Of a stretch of DNA of 64,000 nucleotides, positions 1 through 9,929 are shown one piece after another. The stretch is from Halichondria panicea (taxonomy: Eukaryota; Porifera; Demospongiae; Suberitida; Halichondriidae): contig NC_087377.1 of NCBI RefSeq assembly GCF_963675165.1, positions 4,157,899 through 4,221,898 of the forward strand, in the 5' to 3' direction. The notes below the pieces were generated by a model. The model saw nothing but the letters and a program-made list of their open reading frames with translations. It did no database searches and was not told the DNA's origin. Positions within the stretch are counted from its first letter, which is position 1; each line of letters opens with the position of its first letter. Both the position numbers and the translations under genes were made by a program.

Positions 1-2
1 TT

Positions 3-215
3 AGATCAATAGGCACATCAGGAGCTTCATTCTGTAGCAAGAGACAGTGTTCCTCGCAAAACCCCTTATTGCGAATTGGAGAGTTTGTACATGCAGTCAC
101 ACAAAAAAAGTTCGCCCAAGAAGGAGATGGAAAGGATGAAAAGAGCATTGAATTATTATTTGAGATGAGCCTGCATGGCTGCAATGTGCATGTGGCTCTC
201 CCTGCATGTCCGTAG
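3..215 (+). other. Open frame at left edge, possible 3' exon
   Basis: The frame beginning at base 3 stays open for 70 codons to a TAG at 213-215, with no ATG in view. It may be the 3' end of an exon that starts left of the window. The translation is mixed and hydrophilic (for example GEFVHAVTQKKFAQEGDGKD) and ends in a short Cys-containing tail. I do not recognise a family. The last 40 bases already belong to the duplicated unit that recurs at 48,322, so the end of the frame is shared with repeat sequence. Low confidence that it is expressed. Confidence 0.2.
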
Positions 216-1370
216 TTCAGTGTACGAATATATAATTATGCTTTGAAGCCGACTTTCTTTAAAATAAATATCAACGTGTATCACATGACAACAAGGCGAG
301 GTTGCTGACTTCAATCTTGACTGACTGCCCTTGCTATAATATTTGTATAATATTATATTGTCTACCAGTGTCTAGTGTCATTGAAAAAGTGCAGGCAGTG
401 ACAAGGACAGTGAAATTATATTGTATAATATAATATAAAATATAATATTTATGGGCAGTCCCATTACAGTGCTCAATGAAACTGGAAAGTCGAGATGTGC
501 TCTCTCCCTCGATCATATTATATAGGGCCACTGTATCGTCCTATGTAAATTTTATAGAAAGATCAGCAAAATCTACACTTCCGTATGTGATCGACTATCC
601 ATTCCTGAAGGAATGTCCAAGTAGAGCAAAGCAACTCCTCTAGACCTGCAGGAGACATAATTATACAATGGTGCTAAAGTCAGCAAGAGATCTCGTGTTC
701 CTATATATCAGCACCCTACGTCACTACCAACTTTAATGTGGGCAAGAATAAAAATCAAAACAGCTATTTATAAAAAATAATCGGGTGCTTATTGTTATTG
801 GCCACCCGCACCTCCCCCACGTCGTCCCGAGGAAGGCAAAGAAAGAATAGTTAATATCTACCATGGACAAGTGAACTTTTAGAATGATAGATGAACAGTG
901 TATTTATTGTTATTGTCTTTAAATTTATAACATTTCAAAAGTCTGTGGAGAACCACTGGGACTCCCTCCACAGTCCACAGTGTGGAAGAATTTACGAAGG
1001 CAAAGCAACTTGCAGAGCTCTTGTAAAACTAATCCAGATTACCAAAAACATTGGAATCGAGGTTCGCGAAACATGTTTATACCCTCGAAATAATTATGAC
1101 CCACTATACACAGTATACAGTACATGCATGTGTGTATAGTGTGACTGCAGCTGTTAGTTGGCATGCATAGCAGGGATATGCCCACACTGGTACGTGGTGG
1201 TGGTGGTTGGTACTGACCACCTTTAGACAAAAACTCATATGGTAAAAGAGGCAAATTTTGTGTGATGATCATTGATCTGAAATAGCCAGCACTTAGGAAA
1301 GTTGTAGTAAGTGTGTGGTGTTGCACGTATATATCATACTTTTGCCATCGATTCTACTCCTTCTTTGCAG

Positions 1371-1531
1371 CCTCCACTCGCCTAATATGGATGCCCCACC
1401 CTATCCCTATGATATAGCCATCTCAGTGTTGGGCTCCATTGCTGTGGTGATCATCATCGTTATTGTAGTGTTAATACTATATCTTCTCTTCGATCACTAC
1501 TTTGTGTGCCACCGCCGCTCCTCCATGGCCG
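1371..1531 (+). CDS. Exon encoding a small one-pass membrane peptide (copy A)
   Basis: A pyrimidine-rich acceptor ending TTTGCAG precedes base 1371, and a GTAAAA donor follows base 1531. From the ATG at 1387 the exon encodes 48 residues: a short Pro/Tyr-rich head (MDAPPYPYD), then about 25 hydrophobic residues rich in Val, Ile and Leu, then a basic end (HRRSSMAG). The topology suggests a single membrane span with a short outer N-terminus and a cut-off cytoplasmic tail continuing in a downstream exon that I cannot identify. The same exon lies at 49,369-49,524 with a Gly-to-Asp change and loss of two residues. The length change is in frame, which suggests either retained coding constraint or very recent duplication. 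No family recognised. Confidence 0.45.
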
Positions 1532-1728
1532 GTAAAATATTCATACTATAATTTATTATTCGTAATACCATAATTATAGCGCGAAATTTTCAAAGCACAA
1601 TAAATTTTATTTCAAAGCACTTAAATTTATAACATTTCAAAAGCCTGGAAACGTCTGTGGAGAACCACTGGGACTCCCTCCACAGTGTGGAAGAATTTAC
1701 GCAGGCAAAGTAAACCTGAGGCTGCAAC

Positions 1729-1920
1729 TTGCAGAGCTCTTGTAAAACTAATCCAGATTACCAAAAACATTGGGATCGAGGTAAAACTGAAGCATATGGA
1801 TTGCATATGAGTGCTTTATGTTTGATTCTGTGCTTTGTACTGGCTCAGCATTTTTACCCTTATCCATTAAGACCTCAAATGGAAGAAACTGTGCGTCGAT
1901 CCCATCGTTGCAGAGGGTAA
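1729..1920 (+). other. Exon-like open frame (copy A), unrecognised
   Basis: A 63-codon open frame, repeated at 49,673-49,864 with two conservative differences. The second half (about QHFYPYPLRP) is preceded by a plausible acceptor (CTGGCTCAG at about 1,847-1,855), so only that half may be exonic. A hydrophobic stretch (LCLILCFVLA) in the middle could be a signal or membrane segment, or translated intron. The same bases also give an 85-codon open frame from 1,818 in another phase. Function unknown. Confidence 0.2.
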
Positions 1921-2340
1921 TTGTTTTCGGAAGTGACGATGTATTCGAACAGCCGCTCAAGTCGAATATTGTATATCATACACTAACAAAATTGTGTTTT
2001 GTTGTCACGCTTTTCGACTTTGCTGAGATCTGGAGGGACATTTTTTCGCTTGTTTGTATAAAAGCTAGCTATTAGTAACAAACCTGCCTAACCCTAAAGG
2101 TTCAAAGAAGATCGAAATTCGATTGATATAAAAACTCTGAGTAAATATGACATCAAGGCAATTACATAATTATTCAGGAATGTTCTTGATCTCATTGTAT
2201 ACCTAAATAAGCTGCATGCATGTAGGTTCGTCACTTTATGTGTTACTCAGAGCATCATCCTAAATACTATTTAGGACCATCTTGCATAATAATTAGTGTT
2301 CCCTTGGGAGTCAATCTCGTTGTGATACAATTATTTTTCA

Positions 2341-2497
2341 GTCTGTCTTCTATAGGTTGTTGGCAAACATCAAGAGTGAGACACGTCCGCATTGGAAATC
2401 GGTAATTTAGTTGCTGTTTACAGGGAGGAGACCCAGAGTCTGCATGAGCCTTGGATAGGTAGACTGGAAGGTGTTAACAACGTAATGGTGGATGTTG
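2341..2497 (+). pseudogene. Truncated SH3-like barrel exon (copy A)
   Basis: This matches the start of the exon at 50,268-50,514. It lacks the segment coding for PVQDTSA (a small deletion after 'gtgagac') and then breaks off at about 2,497, where sequence equivalent to 52,389 begins. The conserved part still encodes IGNLVAVYREETQSLHEPW. Since both the 5' part and the C-terminal part are damaged, this copy is unlikely to make the protein found in the second copy. Confidence 0.5.
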
Positions 2498-2589
2498 TTC
2501 GATTGTCGTAACTTGGGACGTGGATGTTCAGAGTGCCTAGCGTCTTAAGTGCATGAGCATGCATACAAATTAATGGCAAAGCTATTATA

Positions 2590-3080
2590 ACTGCATGGGT
2601 GCCCGTCTATGATGTCATAGCTGAGCACAGATTCCATTGATTGTGACTGACACAAGCCACAAAAGAGTTCGTATTTTTGCCACTTTCGACAGCCTGGAAA
2701 TGCTCACTCCCTGCTGCCAGTTTTTACCCGACACCCGAATGGCCATATAGCTGAAGTGGCAGAGAACTAAAGGTTGCATTAATGTTCAACCAACAGGAAG
2801 TCTACCCTTTGTGAAAACATTATTTTCCGTGTAAAAGTCGGCATTCCTGCATCTGTTTTGACAGGTTTCGGATATCGCTATTCTAATCGGGAGCGTCCCG
2901 TACAACCTGCCACCATGCCTAGACGACATTATTACATGACATTGTTATATAATTTATATATGCGGCAACCTCCGCTTATAAAAGAGTCGCGTCCAAAGGG
3001 TGAAATAATTCATGCAGGCGAAGTAACACTGAGGCTGCAATTTGCAAAGTTCTTGTGAAAAACTAATCCTTATAATTATT
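2590..3080. repeat. Repeat unit D, copy 1
   Basis: It begins 'aactgcatgggtgcccg' and is homologous to 7,106-7,800 and 56,262-56,880. It contains several copies of a short motif, 'ttcggatatcgctattt' followed by 'gagcgtcccgta', in tandem. Copies 2 and 3 have more of these motifs, so the number varies between units. It ends in a conserved block, 'gaggctgcaacttgcagag'-like, that also occurs at 1,720 and 49,665. I see no convincing coding function. Confidence 0.7.
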
Positions 3081-3182
3081 GCAGGTGAGACTTACTGACA
3101 CTAAATCCTTGCTAGTGGAGATGGATTCGGAAACTCACAGTAATACCAGTACCTGCCTCCACGGCAAGGTCGAGGGGCCATG

Positions 3183-3840
3183 GAAACAAAAGTGTTGACG
3201 TAAGTATTGAAGTTCTATAGTGTTAATTGTTTGAACCTTCCATAATTTCCTCTGCAGATGGAAGAAGTGATGTTATCCTAACGATGGATGCCTAACAGTT
3301 ACCTGTTATCTAAACTTTTCCCCATCGCTCCTATAATAATTATAAGCACCAAATTAATATAAGATTATGATAAATATTCAATCAGTAACAATCAATCAAG
3401 GAAAGTTAGTTATAAATCAGAAGAAGTACAGTTAGCATAGTTTTAGTTGAGGATTGTCTTGTTAATTCCATGTACCTACATTTTCTGTAATGTTCATGTT
3501 CTCAACGGAAGTTTATGGTATTAGGAATAATTTTGTATGTGCAGTAAATGTGAAGCTGCTGCTTTGTGAAGAAAAGAGATTAATTTGCTATTCTACGTAA
3601 CATCAATGTGATGTATAAAATAGATGTTGCTAAGCATTCCATGTATCCTGTAAAATCCTGTGTCAGTTGGCTATACCATGTGTACCATAGATAGACACTC
3701 CATATACGTATATACTCAGTCGATTGTGAAGAAGAGTTTAATCCATGAATCCATGAATGAAACTAGACAGTCTTTAGAGGAGCAGCTGGATTGTTGGATT
3801 GATACTGGATTGATACTCCTGTAGTTTTAGAGGACATTTT
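3183..3840. repeat. Dispersed repeat with 'ggaaacaaaagtgttta' head, copy 1
   Basis: The first 240 bases recur at 6,378-6,600, at 6,611-6,840 (partial) and at 40,995-41,160. Each copy has a GTAAGTATTGAAG donor-like block followed by 'cataatttcctc(t/c)gcagatgg', so it looks like a small intron flanked by exon ends. The same intron type is used in the Cys/Arg-rich gene at 54,403-54,454. The rest of the interval, to 3,840, has no recognisable gene. Confidence 0.55.
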
Positions 3841-4417
3841 AAAACAGCTAGTGGGAGTGACAAGTGAGCATAAAATTTAAGGAATTAAAGACATGCCTTA
3901 AAACACTAACTGAAAATGGCAACCTAGATATAGTCTTCTCGCGTAGTCTTCTTTGGCTTGTGGGGGTGGTGTTAATTATCAGGCATTATGCAAACTAATG
4001 GCGGATAAAGCGTGTCGTCTACTTAAATTCAAAGCATAATCTGCCAAAATAGTGTATATAAAAAAAAATTGTATCAGCATTGGAGTAGTTAGTGTAGGTC
4101 CATGGAGTTCGTCTGTACTAGCTATTAGGAATAGTGTAAGTAGTATAGCCATCTTGATCGAGATAGGAGTACTTCGAAGATGAGTAGTCATTTATGTTGA
4201 CCACCTGTATACATGTGCACATGAGTGTTTATGCATACGCGTATGTGAACATGGGTGCATTGACAACCTTTGAAGTTTCTATGTGAATGGGGAAAATTCG
4301 CAAGCACTATATAAAGCAGTTCCCAATGCTGTTTTCATCTCAACAAAGCTTAAAACGTACGGTAAGTGATTTTTGTGTGGTTGCTTTGCTTACCAGTTTG
4401 TATAACTGTGATACAGA

Positions 4418-5261
4418 ATGGCAACTCCTGAAGAAACACGTACGCGTACACCTCCGCGTCCAGCCCGGACCCCTGTTCTTACAGCAGTCACTCCTTCTCC
4501 AATTCCAAGGCCTGAACTCCCTCCTCCCAGTGATCATGCAGTGAGAGGTATTAAAGTACTTCCTCTCTCCATATCACTTTAACTGAGACTGAATCCTTTC
4601 CCAGTTGAGACAATTCTGATGAAGAATACAACGAAAGTGATGAAGACTACGTTCCTCCAGCTCTTGCTCCACAGCGTGGTAGAGGCAGGGGCCGTGCATG
4701 GTGCGGGTGGTGCAGGTGCGAGTATGATTGAATGAGTGAAGAAGAGTCCAGTTATTCCTATCTCTCACATCTGTTAAACTGTTTATCGTATGAGGACTTC
4801 CACACAACAAGTAGGGAAGGTGAGGTGGGAGTGCTCCTAGGCCACTTCTGGCTACTTGCAGTACAGTTGAGCATCAGGTGCCTAATGGGCAATTTAATTA
4901 GATTGTTATGAGTGCACTTGATAAAACCTGGCAGGAGGCAGAAGTGTCTATGTAAGTATATTAATAGTGTTGTTTGAACTTTGCATAATTTCCTCCATCT
5001 GTAGATATTCAATCCGTCAATGCAAAGACAATTACTATGAAAAGTATCTTTCTTCTGAAGGGGAGAGATGGCAGCATTGTTGCCAAAGGAACTTTGATTC
5101 AGGGTGAACGTAACACAATTCATGGAAAAACGTGTCGGAACGATTGTAAGGTAGAGGAAAAAAAACGTGACGAGATCAAATTAGAAAAACAGCTAAAAAA
5201 GATTGAAAGTATTCCTGCGTTTTGCGTCTTCAATCACTGTTGTGTCCACCTACCTTCGTGA
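4418..5261 (+). pseudogene. Cys/Arg-rich acidic protein gene, damaged copy A
   Basis: This is the counterpart of the three-exon gene at 54,075-54,627. Exon 1 (4,418-4,547) encodes a Thr/Pro-rich segment with RPARTPVLTAVTPSP. Exon 2 starts at 4,605 after CCCAG but lacks one base in 'gacaattctgat' (gacagattctgat in copy B). This shifts the frame before the acidic DSDEEY region. Exon 2 is further split by 4,716-4,934, which has good GT-AG ends. The last exon starts after CTGTAG at about 5,003 and encodes LLKGRDGSIVAKGTLIQG, then a Lys/Glu-rich tail ending at 5,261. With the frameshift the protein cannot be complete. Copy B remains open, so decay here followed the duplication. Confidence 0.45.
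4716..4934 (+). other. Intron-like 219-bp segment present only in copy A
   Basis: The segment starts GTGCGAGT directly after TGCAG and ends CCTGGCAG directly before GAGGCAGAAG, so it has canonical splice ends. Removing it joins CGWC to RRQKC codons in phase. Copy B (about 54,375) reads straight through at this point, with six extra bases (GTGCAG). Either an intron was gained or captured in A, or B lost it by a deletion using short flanking identity. Confidence 0.5.
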
Positions 5262-5997
5262 GCTCGGACACGGGGAGCTAGCTGACAACCTCAGAGCTCA
5301 CTCTAATCTGATTGGTTGTTTCTGTTTGAATGCGCAGACTTAGAAAGGTGTTCACATGGTACAAGGAAAATGTGTTAAAATTACGAGACTCTAATAATTA
5401 TTGTGAATACGATATCACAGTGCTCCTTTAGCTGTTCACTAGGTTTATGCTTATGACTAACAGCTAGTGATCGACACATCAAGTCCTACAGCATCACGAC
5501 GTGGCAGGGCACATTCCATTACAGTGTCCCAGTATTTGAGGAGATAACAGAAGATCCCGGTCTGTGCATGTATTAAAGTAAAGAGAGCATGCATGTCATT
5601 GCAAAGAAGCTACACAGCATATTGCTCAAAGAGCCATATGTACATCCCGAGTTTTTACTGATTGGAAGCAGAGAGTATAATTATATTCATTGATCACTGA
5701 ATCTTCGTTGATCCTATATATATAGCTATTAATTGTTAGACGGATGGGTGAGGTGTTCTGCCACCGCCGTTGAGTCTTTCCAGGAAGCAACTACAATACG
5801 ACCAGCTAAACAATCCCTTGGCAATTCATAATTATAATAGGTCGAGGGGCCATGGTGCTGTGCAAATTTGTACAACCGTGCAATTCCTTCTTGGTAGACG
5901 TGTGCATGCACAACAGTTACCGTAGATTACGAGTGTTAATATTCAGTATCTGAACATCAACAAGAAATCATTGGCGTTATCAGCACATTATTAGCAG

Positions 5998-6201
5998 GTG
6001 GTACTTCTCGAGAACTGCGATGTTCAGTATAATAAGTTTACGAAGAAGCTGGAAGTTATTGTAAAGCGATACACGAAAATTGATGTCTCGTCTCGTACGT
6101 TTCCAGTTGCTGATGTTGATAGCATTGGTGCAAAGTCGATAAGTCTGGAGGAATTGAGAAGTATGCAAGAGTTTGAGCGACTAAATGTTCGTGTGCCATA
6201 A
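5998..6201 (+). CDS. OB-fold-like terminal exon
   Basis: An acceptor ending TTAGCAG sits immediately before base 5998. The frame stays open for 67 codons to TAA at 6199-6201. The translation alternates short beta-type segments (LENCDVQYNKFTKKLEVIV, then KRYTKIDVSS) with a helix-like SLEELRSMQEFERLNVRV. This resembles, from memory, OB-fold (RPA-like) segments in transposon-associated proteins of sponges and cnidarians; that match is unverified. No upstream exon is visible within the repeat. It has no copy in the other duplicated block, where 55,882-56,100 is unrelated. It may be the 3' end of a decayed element. Confidence 0.4.
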   Translation: MVLLENCDVQYNKFTKKLEVIVKRYTKIDVSSRTFPVADVDSIGAKSISLEELRSMQEFERLNVRVP

Positions 6202-6377
6202 ATATAAAGAAGACTCAATAATTATGTAGGGAACAATAAATTTTAATTATAACAGCTACTAAATGCATCTTTTAGTTTTGAAAATATTAAATAATAAACA
6301 AGAAATTGTGATTGCTGATTCAACGAACAATTGTATCTAACACTTTGGGAAGATGACATTGACACCCTTGAACTAGA

Positions 6378-6840
6378 TGGAAACAAAAGTGTTTACGTAA
6401 GTATTGAAGTTTTATAGTGTTGTTTGAACCTTCCATAATTTCCTCCGCAGATGGAAGAAGTGATGTTATCCTAACAATGGATGCTAACAGTTATCTGTTA
6501 TCCCATCGCTCCTATATATATATACCAAATTAAATTATGACATTATAAAAGATAAATATAGTCAATATTTCAGTAACAGACAAAGTAATTATAAATCAGG
6601 AGGATTAGAAGGTGGAAACAAAAGTGTATATGTAAGTATTGAAGTTTTAAGAAGAAGTGATGTTGTCCTACAAATAACCAACGATGGATGCCTAACAGTT
6701 ATCTAAAGTTTTCCCCATCGCTCCTATATATATATAAGCACCGAATTAAATATAAGACATTATAAAAGATAATAGAGTCAAATGCCCAGGTAACAGACAA
6801 AGTAATTATAAATCAGGAGAAGAAGTATAGTTAGCTTACT
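6378..6840. repeat. Two further copies of the 3,183 repeat, in tandem
   Basis: Copy one (about 6,378-6,600) and copy two (about 6,611-6,840) both contain 'ggaaacaaaagtgt' and 'aacagttatct', and both end in 'cagtaacagacaaagtaattataaatcagg'-type sequence. They are arranged head to tail. Copy two lacks the intron-like middle. No coding potential seen. Confidence 0.6.
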
Positions 6841-7000
6841 CTCGGCAGAAGTCTTACGATCACCGCATTACCGAGAATATGCATGGTGACACCGACTGAT
6901 GATGACTAAACTGTATGGCAACATGGCAGACGGCGACCAAATTGGTTATAATAGATATAGATGGGTGCTATATATAGTGGGAAGGGCTCTCCCCCTCTGC
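6838..7000. repeat. Segment shared with 51,363-51,510
   Basis: Both begin 'actctcggcagaagtcttacgatcaccgc' within one or two changes and run through 'atggcaacatggcagacgg'. In the second block the segment lies inside the 1.95-kb piece deleted from A1, so its position relative to neighbours differs between the blocks. The internal difference 'gaatatgcatggtg' versus 'gaataattatggtg' is one of the TAATTA-motif differences noted under findings. Confidence 0.75.
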
Positions 7001-7105
7001 GTATACTTAATCAGTGTTCATATCATTATAATAATTACCAACATGACATGATGACTATAAATTATGTGTCTTGCTATATAATTATATTTTCTGACAATAC
7101 AATTA

Positions 7106-7800
7106 TAAATTATAACTGCATGGGTGCCCGCCTATGATGTCATAGCTGAGCACAGATTCCACTTTCACACAAAAGAGTTCGTATTTTGGCCACTCACTTC
7201 GATAGCCTGAACATTTCCGTCGATCCCACTGAGATTCAATCCTGCTGAACAAGTCAGTTTTAACCGACACCCGAATGGCTATAGCCGAATGCTTGTCCCT
7301 GTGGCAGAGAACTAAACCAACAGGAAGGGGGAAAAGTCGACCCTCTGTGTAGAAGTCAGCAATCCTGGATATCGCCATTACAACCGAGAGCGTCCCATAT
7401 GACCTATACCCTCATGCATCTGGTTTCGGATATCACTATTTCAATTGAGAGCGTCCCGTACGACCTACCCCAATGCCCAGACGACACTATTACATGACAT
7501 TATAATTTATACATGCGGCAACCTCCACTTAAAAGAGTCGCGTCCAAAGGGTGAAGGAATTTATGCAGGCAAAGTAACACTGTGAGGCTGCAACTTACAA
7601 AGCTCTTGTACTGTGCTAGGATCAGGAAACTCAAAGCAATAGCATTTGAAATGGCTGCTGAATCCCAACCACCTTCCTTACAACCAATTTATTATCTGGA
7701 CTTAATGAATTATCTGGAATTAAAGAATCCAAATGTGAAACTAATCCTTATAATTATTGTATGCTCGAAGGTTCCAAGAAGATCGAACCCTAAGAAGAGT
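7106..7800. repeat. Repeat unit D, copy 2
   Basis: Homologous to 2,590-3,080 and, more closely, to 56,262-56,880. It contains two tandem copies of the 'ttcggatatc(g/a)ctatt...gagcgtccc' motif, while 56,262-56,880 has three. Compared with 56,8xx it also has about 130 extra bases (about 7,605-7,740) before 'aactaatccttataattatt'. An open frame at 7,582-7,872 runs through it but has no family resemblance. Confidence 0.7.
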
Positions 7801-8040
7801 AAATATGACATTGCTAGTAAAGTATTCAAACATTGCCCGAGAATGGTACGCACTGTACAGAGCCTGTCATAGATGATACAGGCAGTCATGGTCACCCCTT
7901 CCCATCCTCTGCAGGCTGACGAGACCGTGTGGTTTACGCCAGAATGGGAGAGATAATTCAGCTGTAATTAGAAAATTTTGATCTAAACAAAACTAAACTA
8001 TTATGAACCTAATACTATTGCTAGTAGTTCTACGGTTAGA

Positions 8041-8330
8041 CCTGCACTCAAGGCCAAAGTGGCCACTCCCAAGATGCTTCCAAGGGCTGGCAAGAAAGAC
8101 CTACTTACTTGTGATCTGTGTGTTGGTACCATTGGAATCTCTGAAGATGTACTCAGGTGTGAAGGTCCTTGCAAGCAGCATATGCACAGGTATTGTGCTA
8201 GCTGGAGTAACCAGAAGTTTCTATCATGATCTCTCTACTAGCAGTACTCCTTTTACTTGCCATGTCTGCACTCAAAAGCTGCATAAAGCATCAACCGAAT
8301 GTTATATGACACTGTGAATGAGCTGAAGGA
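8041..8330 (+). pseudogene. PHD-type zinc finger plus coiled-coil start (copy A)
   Basis: The frame entering 8,041 encodes a basic linker and then the first half of a PHD finger: CDLC at about 8,110, then LRCEGPCKQHMHRYCA. It stops four bases later in phase terms. The +1 frame from about 8,200 continues with the expected second half (SFYHDLSTSSTPFTCHVC). The natural reading needs removal of four bases near 'tgctagctggag'. C-terminal to the finger the sequence suggests a helical segment (NELKEQVAELK). PHD plus coiled coil is typical of ORF1 of some non-LTR retrotransposons, and also of chromatin proteins; I cannot decide between them. Copy B is at 57,300-57,710. Confidence 0.55.
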
Positions 8331-9165
8331 ACAAGTGGCTGAACTTAAGGTCCAGTTGTCGTCTGCCATGGCCAGAATCAGCACCGATTGTTCCTGTATT
8401 GACATAACCAACAGTCTCAAGAGTTTATAGATACTATAGTATAATCCCAGTGTGACTAGCTGGTCCAGCCAGATACTGCGCACTTAACTATATATATAGA
8501 TATACTCCATTCATCCTTGTTGTCTTTTCTCTGGCCATATATACACATTTTATAATGCATCCATTTCTCCTTCTAAGTAATAGATCAGAAAAGCAGATTG
8601 GGGGTGGTTGGCACCGTGTCCCAACAGCCTGTGGCATGCGCATGTATTAAAGTGTATAATTCTGTCATTGCAAAGAAGTTACACAACATATTGCTCTGAG
8701 CAATAATTATGCATATCCATAACCGGGAATTTTTATATAGCTTCATGATTGGCTGCAGAGAGTATAATTATCTTTTCATTTATCATGAATCTTCATCAAA
8801 TTCTTAATTGATCCAAATTCTCAACTGATCCTCTCACATGGCTGTTAATTGTTACTGATGGCTGGTCGAGGTGTTCTACCACCGCCGTTGTGTCTTCTCA
8901 GGAAGCAACTAGAATACGACCTGCTAAAATCACGAAGATAAGTACAATATTTGGCAATGCACAATTATAATGCTGATAGCAGACATGGTATATTCTTTCT
9001 GTCTAGACAAGAAGATGGTTGTGTCAGTGCTTCAAATTGTACTGTCTCCCCTGCTACATGCAGGCGGTGGGAAATATATATGTTACGGAAGTATATACCT
9101 AATTAGATAATAATTTTTAATTGCGAATATTGTGCCTCGATAGTTAATAATAATTATACCGTAAG

Positions 9166-9207
9166 ATGAAGCACTTTATAGCAGCGTGTCTGAGCAGTAG
9201 CATGCAG
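9166..9207 (+). other. Mini-exon MKHFIAACLSSSMQ
   Basis: An ATG at 9166 is followed by 14 codons and then a GTACGA donor-like site at 9208. The start of this peptide (MKHFIA.CL) is shared with a full signal peptide at 43,189-43,296, and with mini-exons at about 58,815 and 62,125. I read these as decayed copies of one signal-peptide exon. No downstream coding exon in phase can be demonstrated. Confidence 0.3.
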
Positions 9208-9327
9208 GTACGAAATCTACTTTTCGCAATAATTATAGTGACCCGCTATTGAGAAAAGTATTCAAACATTGCCAGAGAATGGTAAGCATGCACTATTATT
9301 ATAATTATTATCCTGGATGCCACATAG

Positions 9328-9458
9328 CTATGGAAGAGTATCAGAGGGAGATACGGAGGTTGAGATCGTGCAACGCAGTTCTCATGAGGCATATTAGAGA
9401 ATGCCATGAAGTGATCGAGTGCCTGGGAGATTTATTGGCGATCATTTATCAAGTGATG
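9328..9458 (+). CDS. Coiled-coil exon (copy 1)
   Basis: The exon lies between a CACATAG acceptor and a GTAAGG donor and is 131 bases long. It encodes MEEYQREIRRLRSC then about 28 more residues, rich in Arg, Glu and Leu with hydrophobic spacing typical of a coiled coil. Copy 3 at 62,464-62,594 is the same length with one residue change (Gln to Arg near the end). In copy 2 (about 59,085) the exon is largely deleted. Preserved length and splice sites in two copies suggest a real exon of a repeated gene or element. Function unknown. Confidence 0.45.
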
Positions 9459-9929
9459 GTAAGGACATAATTTGACATAAACTTTCACCTGTAGCGCATT
9501 ATGAGCCTGTAAAATCCCAATAAAAATTGAGTTCTGCGCTTCAGTGTTTGCCAAAACATGTTGTCATGTAAAGTCATAGACATTATTTTTTGGACCAAAT
9601 CACACCAGCTCCGAAAGATCCTGCTATATACTAACCATACATAACCAAGATGCATGTCTGAATCAACTCCATCAGAAACGACTCAAACATTACACATGCC
9701 TATCAGCAACACATGGGTATTTAGTGAGATAACGGAAGAGCCCAGGAAGTTTTTCGAAAAAATGTGGCAAATGGAAAGCCATTTATACTAGTCTTATAAC
9801 ACTACTTGAAAACACACAGCAGAGAGATAGCAATGATCTGCTTTATAACTATATATATTTCACACAAGAGTCGGTTGCACATGTGCATAATTTTAATTTT
9901 GGTTCTGTATTAGAAAATTTAATCATGCT

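Larger units (their letters stand above)
178..2497. repeat. Duplicated unit A1 (first copy)
   Basis: This stretch matches 48,322-50,434 almost base for base, with small indels. A third, more diverged partial copy lies at 43,690-44,135. A1 carries an extra segment at about 240-430 between a 'tataattatgcttt' tract and the shared 'aatatttatgggcagtccc' sequence; B and the third copy lack it. The unit includes the membrane-peptide exon, the exon at 1,729-1,920 and the start of the SH3-like exon. At 2,490-2,497 the match to B stops and jumps to B sequence 1.95 kb further on, so this copy carries an internal deletion. Confidence 0.9.
3850..5957. repeat. Duplicated unit E (first copy)
   Basis: It matches 53,530-55,882. 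The two copies differ by two larger events. Copy 1 has 219 bp at 4,716-4,934 that copy 2 lacks, and copy 2 has about 460 bp at 54,582-55,045 that copy 1 lacks. A short part (3,850-4,080) also resembles 41,160-41,400. The unit carries the Cys/Arg-rich gene and, at about 5,742, a degenerate relative of the 58,464 ORF. Confidence 0.9.
8460..9860. repeat. Duplicated unit H, copy 1
   Basis: It matches 58,240-59,700 and 61,390-63,020, giving three copies in the window. Copy 1 and copy 3 are closer to each other through 9,200-9,860. Copy 1 lacks the sequence coding for the 'RRxPNGKL' part of the small ORF (compare 58,650 and 61,970). Each copy contains 'atggctggtcgaggtgttct', a MKHFIAAC mini-exon and the coiled-coil exon or its remnant. 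Confidence 0.85.

Noticed and set aside
4758-5123. 121-codon minus-strand open frame
   Set aside because: It overlaps the exon of the Cys/Arg-rich gene, whose phase-consistent splicing is seen in copy B. The corresponding minus frame is not kept in copy B.
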